Below, one piece after another: positions 1-9,081 of a stretch of 64,000 nt of DNA (within the stretch, counting starts at the first letter, position 1; every line of letters begins with the position of its first letter). Source of the stretch: Chroococcidiopsis sp. CCMEE 29 (GTDB taxonomy: Bacteria > Cyanobacteriota > Cyanobacteriia > Cyanobacteriales > Chroococcidiopsidaceae); contig NZ_CP083761.1 of NCBI RefSeq assembly GCF_023558375.1, positions 3,894,501-3,958,500 on the forward strand, given 5' to 3'. A model generated the notes under the pieces. That model searched no databases, was not told where the DNA came from, and was given only the letters and a program-made list of their open reading frames with translations. Both the position numbers and the translations under genes were made by a program.

Positions 1-1382
1 CAGCTCTGCGTTGATTGCAGAAGAGTTGCATCATTTTCCTGACCTGGACCGTTAATGTACTTATGGTAGATAACAAAGTCAGGCGTAACTCCTAACTGTT
101 TCAGGGTGGAAAGCATTACCGGTGTCCATCCGTAATGGATTTTACCAGTCCTTAAGTTTTTAGCCGAGCGATCGGTGTAGTGTGCGTAGCTATCCTCGCC
201 GTTTACTACCACAACCCCAACTTTTATGGTTGGGTCTACGGCCTTCATCTGGGAAATATAATCCTTTGCTCTCATCGCATAGGTGTAGGGGTCGTGGGGT
301 CGAGAGTTTGTGTCGTACTCCCACTTTCCATATGACTCATTCCCAATTTCCCAATATTTAAAGCCATAGCCTTTGGTTTTATTTGAATATCTCACCCAGT
401 TAGCTGCTTCAGTAGGCGTACCACTGCCGTAATTAACAGTGATAATGGCTTGATTGCCAGCCTGAAGAGTTCCGTTTGCAAAGGTATCGAAAGAAAGAGG
501 TTGGGTCGTAGTCTGACCATTTTCGATTGTCTGGCTAGTTGCCCAGCGGTAGGTATCTGCAAGCGCACCTCCGGGGAAACGAAGGATTTTATTATCAAGC
601 TCTTTAAGCAGTTTTGTATTGTCAGGACTAGTAAATGACGACTCCCATGCACCAGTATTAAGTCCAAAGAAACGGTTATCAACTGTGCGCCGGGTTTGCA
701 ATGCATCTACACTAATATTTACCTTCGAAGGAGCCTGCACGGCTGTAAGCGAAATATCATCTAAGTAATACGTTGGGCTTGAGCCCCCACTTGTGTCCTT
801 CAGGTAAAAACCGTCAAGATCGGGCTTTCCTGCAACACCCAATACATTAAGCGGAATCGTAATCTGTTGCCAGACTCCTGGCTGAAGAGGTGGAAGGCTA
901 TAAGTGGGCTGATCTTTCCCGCTAAGAGTCGCTCCAAACAGAAGGCGCTGTCCCCCGCCTGAGCCACCATTAATCCAGAAGGTAAGCGCAGCATAACCGC
1001 TAGTATCAAAGGCAGCGTGATGAAGATAAATTCCTTCATATGGGGCAGCAGTGACGCTGATAGAATTTCTCCCACTACGAGCAATACTAGTGTTGCTATA
1101 GTTACGCTTAGCCCAGCCGTAGTCAATCCAACCGCTCACTAGCGAATCTCCGTAGATTGGTAGGTTAGCTGGTGCACTAACTGCTCTAGCGGGGAGAAAG
1201 AGAGCGTAAAAACTCAGAGCGACAAGAGAAGCTTTACTACCTCTGTAAAAAGACTTCAACAATCTGCTTGCAACTAGGTCTGTCCTCGGATGTGATCTAG
1301 GGGAAACCTTCGCCTTTTTTGCCAATAAGGATTTGTCTCTTCGCGAACTTGCGAAGAGCTCAGCCCATTCAATTACTTTCAT
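1..1382 (-). CDS. secreted glycoside hydrolase, alpha-L-arabinofuranosidase-like (C-terminus outside window)
   Basis: The frame reads open from an ATG at 1382 to the window edge, about 460 codons, so the C-terminus is missing. A hydrophobic stretch ending in an Ala-rich cleavage-like site lies near residues 48-66, which suggests export; a later start is possible because the N-terminus is long and basic. A beta-rich domain with a carbohydrate-binding-module look (about residues 70-190) ends in YYLDDISL. The catalytic domain follows, with RFPGG and YWEIGNES; the Glu in the Asn-Glu pair is the expected acid/base of clan GH-A. These motifs resemble GH51 arabinofuranosidases, but the nucleophile lies beyond the window, so substrate is an inference. 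It is divergent from a polysaccharide biosynthesis run and may trim the same polymer. Confidence 0.75.
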   Translation of the reverse strand, partial: MKVIEWAELFASSRRDKSLLAKKAKVSPRSHPRTDLVASRLLKSFYRGSKASLVALSFYALFLPARAVSAPANLPIYGDSLVSGWIDYGWAKRNYSNTSIARSGRNSISVTAAPYEGIYLHHAAFDTSGYAALTFWINGGSGGGQRLLFGATLSGKDQPTYSLPPLQPGVWQQITIPLNVLGVAGKPDLDGFYLKDTSGGSSPTYYLDDISLTAVQAPSKVNISVDALQTRRTVDNRFFGLNTGAWESSFTSPDNTKLLKELDNKILRFPGGALADTYRWATSQTIENGQTTTQPLSFDTFANGTLQAGNQAIITVNYGSGTPTEAANWVRYSNKTKGYGFKYWEIGNESYGKWEYDTNSRPHDPYTYAMRAKDYISQMKAVDPTIKVGVVVVNGEDSYAHYTDRSAKNLRTGKIHYGWTPVMLSTLKQLGVTPDFVIYHKYINGPGQENDATLLQSTQS

Positions 1383-2654
1383 AAAACCCTAAAAAACTAT
1401 TTTTAAGTCAGGCTCGGCTACGTTTTTTAAGGTTCTAAAAATTTGCATTACAGAAGTTTTGAAGATTAAAATTTCATGAACGCAAACGCTTCAAATTTAA
1501 AGAGAAATAACTCTTAGCACCTATTTCACAGTAGCTTTGCACAACCCGCTTACAAAACAAACTTAACGCCACCTCTAAGCTGTACCCAAGGGAAATTTCA
1601 CTGAAAGTTTTCACAAACTATATTCGAGTGTTTCTACTAGAGGGTAAATTCACGAGAGAGATTACACCGATAAGCTGGCTTTTTTAGACTGCAATTTTTT
1701 TTGAGTGGGTAAAATTGCGAAGTCGATCTCAGTGGAGAATTTGCATTTCAATGCTTCCCCTCCGCGAATCTACGAGAGAAGTTTCACTGACAAGTTAGCA
1801 AAATTTGCATTCCAGCGCTTCTTTATTGAATGGAAGTACCGTGATATCTCAGAGAACTATTAAAAGAAAGCTCTAAGAAACCATGAAAAATGGAGTAGCC
1901 TTTGTTAGATAATGCGAAACCTACCAAGACTACTAGAAAGATTGACCTATTTTTTAGACAACCTCTTAGCAGTAGCAAAAAATGATTGTGTACCTACTAA
2001 ATACATAAGCTCTGTAGTTATCTCGGAGACATCTGTCCAAAACACTATTCCAGTAACGTAAGATGATGCTCTCGTACAAACCAAAGCTTGTCGATACAGA
2101 AAAATTCAGTTGTTTTACTATGTAACGCAGGGTTATTTCATTCTAGCCAGAGTCAAGATGTGCTAGCTCCGGCAACCGCAAATTCGCTACTATATTTCCT
2201 CGCTCTACGAAACGGCGCAGCCTGGCTGCCTGACACATCTCAGCGAAAGAGCAAGAATTAAACTTGACGGGATACAGAGCGGATACGTGAGAATGGTGGC
2301 ATAAAGCAGCGCTACAGCAGCGACCAATACAACCGCTCCAACTCACTTTGAAGAACACAGGTGGTACTGCAATTTGCAGTACCATCAACAGCCATATTCA
2401 TGGTTTGCTGCTTGACTTCGAGGTAAGCATCCTCGCTAAGACTGATTTAAGATGAAAGTCTGACAGTTGCACTTAGGTTTCTGACATAAGAATCTACTCA
2501 CACCATTACTATGACTGCACCATTATCTAGTACTATGACTGCACAACTATTTAGTGTCCGCAGCAGAAGAAGCGTTGTCAGCTTGTCAGACTGAGGTAAG
2601 TCTGCTAAAGTATCACTTGATACTTTCCTGCTTCAGTAAAAGGAGGGTTGGGAT
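1383..2654. other. long AT-rich intergenic region
   Basis: About 1.27 kb lie between the divergent hydrolase and the polysaccharide run, with no convincing gene. The motif AATTTGCATT recurs near 1439, 1738 and 1801. A pair of imperfect repeats beginning ACGAGAGA lies near 1652 and 1771. A near-perfect palindrome TGGTACTGCAA/TTGCAGTACCA with a one-base centre spans 2362-2384. TACTATGACTGCAC is directly repeated near 2507 and 2531. The stretch could hold the promoters of both divergent units. Confidence 0.5.
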
Positions 2655-2864
2655 ATGAATTTACGAGATTACTATGAAACCAAGGGCTATGTTGTCTTTT
2701 TTAACTTAGTGTAGGCATCATTTAATTGACAAGCTGTTAAATTCAGAAAAGCAGGATATTGTTTTATCAAAGTATCCTTTTTCAGGCAGAATACAAATGA
2801 ATATGAAGCTAATGAAATCACTGAATTTGACCATGTTAAACAAGCACTTCAAACGTCTGCCTGA
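2655..2864 (+). pseudogene. decayed phytanoyl-CoA dioxygenase-like fragment
   Basis: A good ribosome site (AGGAGG near 2641) precedes an ATG. The first frame gives MNLRDYYETKGYVVF and then stops at 2712. A shift of frame continues HLIDKLLNSEKQDIV, and a second shift gives FRQNTNEYEANEITEF and DHVKQALQTSA before a TGA at 2862. Read together the pieces resemble the N-terminal region of phytanoyl-CoA dioxygenase-like proteins found in polysaccharide clusters; this is from memory of the family, not from a search. The C-terminal iron-binding part is absent. Confidence 0.45.
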
Positions 2865-2871
2865 CTAGTTC

Positions 2872-4125
2872 ATGAATCTGAATCAAGAGAGTTCAATTTT
2901 GACAGGATATAATATTGTAATTATTACCATCGCTGATTTGCCTGAAGGCGGTGGAAACACTTCACGCTTAAAAACACTAGCTCATGCTCTAATTCAGGGG
3001 GGACATAAGGTAACTATATGGAATCAGCATAGCCTCGGTATTACTCCTGAATCAGTGCAAAAAGCTGAAGGACAGATTTATGGTGCACCCTATTGTTATG
3101 TATTGAATACCACAAAAAGAGCCTCTGGCTTTCCATCTATTGGCATTAAACTTCGTGCAGTTATAGCAATTGCTAAGAAAGTAATTGAATATCACAAAAA
3201 GAAAGAGATTGATGTGCTTTGGTTTAATCATTTATCTTTTTATGATGTTTATCCGCTGACATTACTGGCGAAGCACCTGAACATTCCTACAATTCAATCC
3301 TATGAAGATGAGCGCCTTGAGCTTGTATCTTCTGAAAAGTTATCGCTATCACAGCGTATATTTGCAGTAAATTCTTGGCTTGGCGATCGATATTGCCCTA
3401 GGTTAGCTGACGGAATTGTAGTCATATCGAATTATCTAAAGTCAAAATATGACAAGTTGAGTAAAGATCCAGACAAAGTTAACATAGTGCCAACAATTAT
3501 TGATTGCGAAGAATGGGTATGTTCAGATGAAGAAGATACTTTAGTTCCAACTATTTTATACGCAGGTGCTTTCAATGAACAGGATGAGATTGAAAATCTG
3601 ATTGAAGCATTCGCAATATTACGTTCAAAGGGTTATGAGTTTCGTGTATTAATGCTAGGAGGAAATGAACGACACTCAAGCCGAATGGCTAAAGTATATG
3701 AACAGATTGATAGGCTTGGGCTTTCTTCCTTAATCGAGATAAAAGGGTTTTTGCCACTAGCGGAAGTAAAAACACAGTTGTGCAAATCACACATCCTGAT
3801 AAATATTCGTCGTGACAGTGTTTATAGTCGGTCAGGATTGTCTACGAAGTTATCTGAATATTTAGCTTCTGGACGTATGGTTATTTCTTCAGATGTTGGC
3901 GATGTGAGCCATTATGTTTCCAATGGTAAAGGTGCCTTATTGGTACCCTCAACAGTCACTGTAGATGAAATTGTTCAAGCAATTTCTCAAGGGCTTCAAT
4001 CTAGTGATTTGAGACGTAAGATTGGTGCGGCTGGTAGAGATATTGCAAAAAGTTATTTCGATGTGTCTGTAGCTAAGGCGAAGCTTCAAGCTATTCTCGA
4101 CGAAGTGTTGAAAGAAAATAGATAA
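2872..4125 (+). CDS. glycosyltransferase family 4 protein
   Basis: A 417-residue GT-B fold glycosyltransferase. The N-terminal half (about 15-200) starts with a beta strand followed by a Gly-rich loop (EGGGNTSRL), as in GT4 enzymes. The C-terminal half (about 225-400) has ILYAGAF, then LMLGG, then a donor-site region with GLSTKLSEYLASGR and a Glu before the YLASG loop, followed by SDVGDV. It should transfer a sugar from a nucleotide donor to a lipid-linked or polymer acceptor at the cytoplasmic face. Three bases separate it from the epimerase that follows, so the two are probably co-transcribed. The sugar cannot be told from sequence. Confidence 0.85.
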   Translation: MNLNQESSILTGYNIVIITIADLPEGGGNTSRLKTLAHALIQGGHKVTIWNQHSLGITPESVQKAEGQIYGAPYCYVLNTTKRASGFPSIGIKLRAVIAIAKKVIEYHKKKEIDVLWFNHLSFYDVYPLTLLAKHLNIPTIQSYEDERLELVSSEKLSLSQRIFAVNSWLGDRYCPRLADGIVVISNYLKSKYDKLSKDPDKVNIVPTIIDCEEWVCSDEEDTLVPTILYAGAFNEQDEIENLIEAFAILRSKGYEFRVLMLGGNERHSSRMAKVYEQIDRLGLSSLIEIKGFLPLAEVKTQLCKSHILINIRRDSVYSRSGLSTKLSEYLASGRMVISSDVGDVSHYVSNGKGALLVPSTVTVDEIVQAISQGLQSSDLRRKIGAAGRDIAKSYFDVSVAKAKLQAILDEVLKENR

Positions 4126-4128
4126 ATT

Positions 4129-5196
4129 ATGAGCGTAGTATTAATAACAGGTTCAGCAGGTCTAATTGGTTCTGAAGCAGTACGGTTCTTTTCTAAACTA
4201 GGCATGGAAGTTGTTGGAATCGACAACGATATGCGCAAATTATTTTTTGGTGAAGAAGCTTCAACTGATTGGAATCGCCAACGTTTGCTCACAGAAATAT
4301 CAAACTACCACCACTATGATATAGATATTCGAGATTACTTGAAATTAAAAGATATTTTTAAGCGATTTAAAAAAGATTTATCTTTAGTAATTCACACAGC
4401 AGCACAACCCTCGCATGATTGGGCAGCAAGCGATCCATTTACAGATTTTTCAGTTAATGCCAATGGCACGCTTAACTTGTTACAAGCAACACGTGAGTAC
4501 TGCCAAGAAGCTACATTTATCTTCACATCTACAAACAAGGTATATGGTGACTTACCAAATTACCTTCCTTTAGTTGAGTTAGAAAAGCGTTGGGAGATTG
4601 CCTCATCCCACAGATATTACCCAGGCATTTCCGAAGATATGAGCATTGACCAAAGTAAGCACTCACTCTTTGGGGCTTCCAAAGTTGCTGCTGATATACT
4701 TGTTCAAGAGTATGGTCGCTATTTTGGCATGAAAACAGTGTCTTTTCGAGGAGGATGCCTCACAGGCCCAAATCATTCGGGAACCCAATTACACGGTTTC
4801 TTAGCTTACCTAATGAAATGTACTATGACCGGGATACCCTATACAGTTTTTGGTTATAAAGGTAAGCAAGTTCGCGACAACATTCATTCATCAGATCTTA
4901 TTAGTGCATTTTATGAATCATACAAAAATCCTGGTATTGCTGAAGTCTACAACATAGGAGGTGGTCGTGAGAGCAACTGCTCAATGCTAGAAGCTATCGA
5001 ATTATGCCAAGAAATTACTGGAAAAGAGCTGTATTACTCTCTTAGTGAAGCTAATCGCAGCGGTGATCATATATGGTATATCAGCGATCTTTCTAAGTTC
5101 AAGGCAAAATATCCAAACTGGTCAATTACTTATGATGTCCCGCGAATTTTGTATGAAATATATGAGCAAAACACTGAGCGATGGGTGGCCAAATAA
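4129..5196 (+). CDS. extended SDR NAD-dependent epimerase/dehydratase (CDP-paratose/tyvelose 2-epimerase-like)
   Basis: A 355-residue extended short-chain dehydrogenase. The Rossmann glycine motif GSAGLIGS is at residues 8-15 and IDNDMRK binds the adenosine side of [18 protein letters not shown] (about 89-103) resembles CDP-tyvelose/paratose 2-epimerases, as do NKVYGD and the C-terminal [11 protein letters not shown]. The usual catalytic YxxxK reads FGASK at 181-185, so the tyrosine is Phe while the lysine is kept. It probably makes a nucleotide-sugar donor for the adjacent transferases. The exact substrate is unknown. Confidence 0.8.
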   Translation: MSVVLITGSAGLIGSEAVRFFSKLGMEVVGIDNDMRKLFFGEEASTDWNRQRLLTEISNYHHYDIDIRDYLKLKDIFKRFKKDLSLVIHTAAQPSHDWAASDPFTDFSVNANGTLNLLQATREYCQEATFIFTSTNKVYGDLPNYLPLVELEKRWEIASSHRYYPGISEDMSIDQSKHSLFGASKVAADILVQEYGRYFGMKTVSFRGGCLTGPNHSGTQLHGFLAYLMKCTMTGIPYTVFGYKGKQVRDNIHSSDLISAFYESYKNPGIAEVYNIGGGRESNCSMLEAIELCQEITGKELYYSLSEANRSGDHIWYISDLSKFKAKYPNWSITYDVPRILYEIYEQNTERWVAK

Positions 5197-5423
5197 AAAT
5201 TTACTTTATGCATATGCCTGCGAACGTCGTAATGGTGAATGAGTGACGTGGAAGATTTATGTTTTCATCCACAGTGAGTGCTATAGAATGCTATTAAATA
5301 CTAGCAACTGGTCGTTATTGGTTGGGATACAAGCGTTATATGGAGCGACTATAAGCATCTTAACGGTCTGCTTCCGAAGTGACACTGAATTTTTTGATTT
5401 CCAACTATCAGGAGCAAATCTTA

Positions 5424-6356
5424 ATGAAGGTTCTCTATCTGATCCAGACTCATAAGAATCCAGAACAGATTTATCGGCTGATCAAAACGATTAAAAAATT
5501 GGCTACCACGTCTTACATATTGGTTTGTCACAACTTCACGTATAGTAACTTAGACGTAGCACCTCTACAAACTTTACCAGAAGTTAAGGTAATCAGTAGT
5601 AAAAGGGAATTAGGGGATTTTTCTATAATTCAGGAATACCTAGAGGTCATTAGCTGGCTCTTGAGTCAAAACATTGAATTTGATTGGCTGATCAACCTTA
5701 CAGGTCAAGATTATCCTACTCAACCACTTTCCCAGTTGGAGAAATTTCTATTAGAAACGCAGTACGATGGCTTTTTAGAGTATTTTGAGGCGTTTTCTGA
5801 TTTAGAACCCAAAAATTGGAGAGGTAGAGAAGGACGCGATCGCTATCTTTACAATTACTGGCGGTTATATAGATACCTACCGCGTTGGCAGCGAGCGTTA
5901 ATCAAGCTTCCACGAATCTTCATTAATAACACCCAACCTTTTGTTCGCATTAAGTTATCCTATGGTCTGATGGTAGGAGTTCGTACTCCTTCGTCGCCCT
6001 TTAATGAAAAATTTTTATGTTATGCCGGGTCATACTTCCATATTCTTTCGAGAAAGTGTATTCAATATTTGGATAATTTCTCGAAGCACCACCCCAATTT
6101 GATCAGTTATTACAGCAACAAATATGTTCCCGATGAGTCTTTAATTCAAAGCATTTTAGTTAATAGTAAATTATTTAATCTTTGTAACGATAATATGCGT
6201 TACATCAATTGGGGAAACACTGAATATGATGGTCCTCGTATACTCACAGTTAAGGACTATCCAGTATTAAGTAAAGATGATGTCTATTTTGCCAGAAAAC
6301 TCGATATGAGCTATGACAGTGAGATTTTAGATATGTTAGATGCAAGAATATTTTAA
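5424..6356 (+). CDS. core-2/I-branching (GT14-like) glycosyltransferase
   Basis: The start is the ATG at 5424, with AGGAG ten bases upstream; an upstream in-frame ATG at 5379 has no such site. The 310-residue protein starts MKVLYLIQTHKNPEQ and carries INLTGQDYPTQ (about 94-104), GSYFHILSRKC, KYVPDESLIQS and MRYINW. These are landmarks of the Branch/GT14 family of beta-1,6-N-acetylglucosaminyltransferase-like enzymes. No membrane anchor is seen, so it is probably cytoplasmic and acts in polysaccharide assembly. About 227 bases before it hold no convincing gene. Confidence 0.8.
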   Translation: MKVLYLIQTHKNPEQIYRLIKTIKKLATTSYILVCHNFTYSNLDVAPLQTLPEVKVISSKRELGDFSIIQEYLEVISWLLSQNIEFDWLINLTGQDYPTQPLSQLEKFLLETQYDGFLEYFEAFSDLEPKNWRGREGRDRYLYNYWRLYRYLPRWQRALIKLPRIFINNTQPFVRIKLSYGLMVGVRTPSSPFNEKFLCYAGSYFHILSRKCIQYLDNFSKHHPNLISYYSNKYVPDESLIQSILVNSKLFNLCNDNMRYINWGNTEYDGPRILTVKDYPVLSKDDVYFARKLDMSYDSEILDMLDARIF

Positions 6357-6512
6357 AATTAAAGCCAGTAATAATATAGTTAAATTTTATAAATTTGAAA
6401 AGTTGATTAACATAGAAAAACCACAAAATGAGCGGCAACCTATATTTTTGACCGTGCAAACATACAACAGAAATAGTATCCCTGTTTAGGATATTACCTA
6501 GGTTAACCAAAT

Positions 6513-7787
6513 ATGAGATTACAGCCCACAATAACTCCGGATGTAGCAAAGAAGTTGCCTGTTCAGGGACGCTACATCAAAGTTGAAAGTGTTGCATTTT
6601 TGTTTTGGTTTTTTATCGGGCTAGATCCTTGCCTAACTTTCTTATTTTTTAGGAGCAATCCAGCACTAGGAACATTAGTGATCTGTCTACCACCTACAGG
6701 CTTTGCATTTTTTCTCCTATCAAGCTTACTAACTGGCAACCGACTTAAACGCGCAGAGATTTTAAAGCCAATGGTAGCAAAGCTACTAGTAGCATTTGTG
6801 ATCTGGGCAGGCGTAACGCTGTTTTGGACGGGTGCGAGTTCGCCCTTTTCAGCTTTTGGTTACTGGGCTAGCATTGCAATAAAACTTTTTGTTGTGTTGC
6901 TACTGCTATTTTTAGGAAACACAGAGCGAGTGGCAATTAAATCCTTGCAAGGTTTTGCTTGGGGTGGATTTGTTTTTGCCTTAGTGCCTCTGCTGTTAAA
7001 TGCCAAAACTATTGACGGACGTTTAGGTGATGAGGTTTTTCTTCATCCGAATACGATTGGCAATCAAATGGCGATTATCACCCTATGCTGTGTTTACTTA
7101 GCATTACAATCTTGGGGACGGATGGCAGAGCGACGGCTCTACATATTAATTTCGGGAATCCTACTTTTTACCCTACTAAGAAGCCTAAGCAAAACATCTA
7201 TTATCTGCCTCTTGTTAGCACTTTTGATTTATTTAATACGTAGCAAAATTAGTTTACAAAAAAAGATAAATTTAGTAGTACTAGCAGGTGGAGTGATAGC
7301 TATTTGTTCTGTAGCCCTAACTGAATATCTAGATCGGTATCTGAATGAACAACAAGGGGGGAAAGCTCTGACCACTGCCACAGGAAGAACGCGAATTTGG
7401 CAAATGACTTGGCAGATGATTCAAGAAAATCCAATTTGGGGCTATGGGTATCAATCTTACCGGGATCTTGCAGATCAGATAATTGCACTTCGCTTGGTTC
7501 ATCCACACAACGAATGGTTAAATGTATGGTTTAACTTGGGGGGCGTGGGTTTAATCCTAGGTGTACTAACTTACATCACCTATTATTGGCATTTACGACA
7601 AGCAGCTAAAGCTGGTTTACCGCAAGAAGCTTTGGGACTCGCTCTGCTAACTTATTCCCTAGTACGTGGAGTGACGGAGGCAAATATCCCAGATTTAATC
7701 GCTTATCCCACACCACTGATGATGTTGATGATTGGGTGGCTAACCCAAAGAAAGCAATTTTCGCGCAACGGAGATAGGTATGGCTAA
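6513..7787 (+). CDS. O-antigen ligase/polymerase family membrane protein
   Basis: A 424-residue polytopic membrane protein with about ten to twelve hydrophobic segments. A large loop near residues 280-340 holds GRTRIWQMTWQMIQENPIWGYGYQSY and, further on, VHPHNEWLNVWFNLGG. The GRxxxW and HNxWL patterns are typical of the Wzy_C/O-antigen ligase family. It should polymerise or ligate lipid-linked glycan units on the outer face of the plasma membrane. Its last 8 bases overlap the next hydrolase gene, which indicates a shared transcript. Confidence 0.85.
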   Translation: MRLQPTITPDVAKKLPVQGRYIKVESVAFLFWFFIGLDPCLTFLFFRSNPALGTLVICLPPTGFAFFLLSSLLTGNRLKRAEILKPMVAKLLVAFVIWAGVTLFWTGASSPFSAFGYWASIAIKLFVVLLLLFLGNTERVAIKSLQGFAWGGFVFALVPLLLNAKTIDGRLGDEVFLHPNTIGNQMAIITLCCVYLALQSWGRMAERRLYILISGILLFTLLRSLSKTSIICLLLALLIYLIRSKISLQKKINLVVLAGGVIAICSVALTEYLDRYLNEQQGGKALTTATGRTRIWQMTWQMIQENPIWGYGYQSYRDLADQIIALRLVHPHNEWLNVWFNLGGVGLILGVLTYITYYWHLRQAAKAGLPQEALGLALLTYSLVRGVTEANIPDLIAYPTPLMMLMIGWLTQRKQFSRNGDRYG

Positions 7788-9081
7788 AGTGTGGCGCTAC
7801 GGTACCTTGACAGTGGCAGTTATTTTGCTAATGATCCTGAGCTGCACGCAAGGGCTGCCGAAATTTGTTCAATCTGAGCAATTAATGAGCGTAAGCAAGC
7901 CTCCAACTTCAGGTATACCTGCCAGCCTGTTCAATTTGCATGTAATTAATCTGAAATACGGTGCAACCTGGCCAAACATTCCTTTTCACGGCTGGCGAAG
8001 CTTTTACTCAGACTGGACCAGCCTTGAGCCGAAAAAAGATGAATGGCATTTTGAATATTTGGATTGGGAGGTTAGTCAAGCACAACAGCATGGGGTGGAG
8101 ATGACGTTAATTCTCTACAACACTCCAACATGGGCATCGGCACGTCCAAAGGAGAAAGGGTGCTGCACCCCAGATGCACCAAAGGGCAATACTGCTGAAG
8201 CTAGCAATATCGAAGACTGGCGCAACTATGTCCGCAAGGTTGCTACTCGTTACAAAGGGCGAGTTCATTATTACGAGTTTTGGAATGAGCCAAATGTAGA
8301 ACGATTTTATTCTGGAACAGTCAAGCAGTTGGGATTATTGAACCGAGTGGCTTACCAGGTACTGAAAGAGGTCGATCCGACAATTACAGTAATTTCTTCC
8401 GCTTTGTCACCTTACGGGGACCATTTTAAATATTTTGAAGACTACCTTGCTCAAGGTGGGGGTGAATACGCGGATATAATTGGCTACCATTTTTATGTTC
8501 CACCCAAGCCGCCAGAGGCAATGTTGCCATTAATTCAGCGGGTGAAAGCGTTGATGGCTAAGTATGGGCTAGCTAATAAATCTCTTTGGAATACGGAAAC
8601 TGGGTGGAGAATTATTAATCGTGATAAAAATATCAAAGATGAAGAATGGGCGGGTAATCCACTCTCTAGTGAAGATGCCTCTGCTTATATTGCCCGTTCT
8701 TACCTTCTTTCCTGGGCAATGGGAGTGAAAAGACTCTACTGGTATGCTTGGGGACACCGGAGTATGGGATTAACCGACTATGACGCCAGAACACCGAAGC
8801 CTGTCGCTACTGCATACAGCGAGGTGAAGAATTGGCTAGTAGGAGCACAGATGAGGAGTTGCCAATTAGATAAACAGAAAACCTGGATTTGCCAGTTGAA
8901 GCGCGATCGCGGCTATTTAGCCTGGATAGTCTGGAATCCTGATAAAAGTTTACTATTCAACCTACCTCGAACGTGGGGTGTGCAGCAAATCAGAGATTTG
9001 TCGGGCAAAAAGCGCAAGCTGTTACAGGTGAATCAGGTAAAAATTAGCCCATCACCATTGTTGTTGGAGCGGTTACGGTGA
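7780..9081 (+). CDS. lipoprotein-like clan GH-A glycoside hydrolase
   Basis: A 433-residue protein with an N-terminal hydrophobic segment (residues 8-22) ending LLMILSC, a plausible lipobox with Cys22. The rest reads as a TIM-barrel hydrolase: YYEFWNEPN places the acid/base Glu at 170, and LWNTETGW places the nucleophile Glu at about 273. Both strand positions fit clan GH-A (GH5/GH39-like). Substrate is not evident. It overlaps both neighbours (8 bases before, 4 after), so it belongs to the polysaccharide operon and may process or release the polymer. Confidence 0.8.
   Translation: MAKVWRYGTLTVAVILLMILSCTQGLPKFVQSEQLMSVSKPPTSGIPASLFNLHVINLKYGATWPNIPFHGWRSFYSDWTSLEPKKDEWHFEYLDWEVSQAQQHGVEMTLILYNTPTWASARPKEKGCCTPDAPKGNTAEASNIEDWRNYVRKVATRYKGRVHYYEFWNEPNVERFYSGTVKQLGLLNRVAYQVLKEVDPTITVISSALSPYGDHFKYFEDYLAQGGGEYADIIGYHFYVPPKPPEAMLPLIQRVKALMAKYGLANKSLWNTETGWRIINRDKNIKDEEWAGNPLSSEDASAYIARSYLLSWAMGVKRLYWYAWGHRSMGLTDYDARTPKPVATAYSEVKNWLVGAQMRSCQLDKQKTWICQLKRDRGYLAWIVWNPDKSLLFNLPRTWGVQQIRDLSGKKRKLLQVNQVKISPSPLLLERLR

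Noticed and set aside
392-706. Minus-strand frame of 104 codons
   Set aside because: It is a shadow of the glycoside hydrolase, which reads through here in another frame of the same strand with clear family motifs.
2143-2388. Minus-strand open frame of 81 codons
   Set aside because: No ribosome site and a Cys/Ser-rich composition unlike a folded protein; a different frame gives a short hydrophobic stretch that might be a relic, but nothing can be assigned.
5243-5455. Frame of 70 codons before the GT14-like gene
   Set aside because: It overlaps the better supported start at 5424, has no ribosome site and no recognisable motif.
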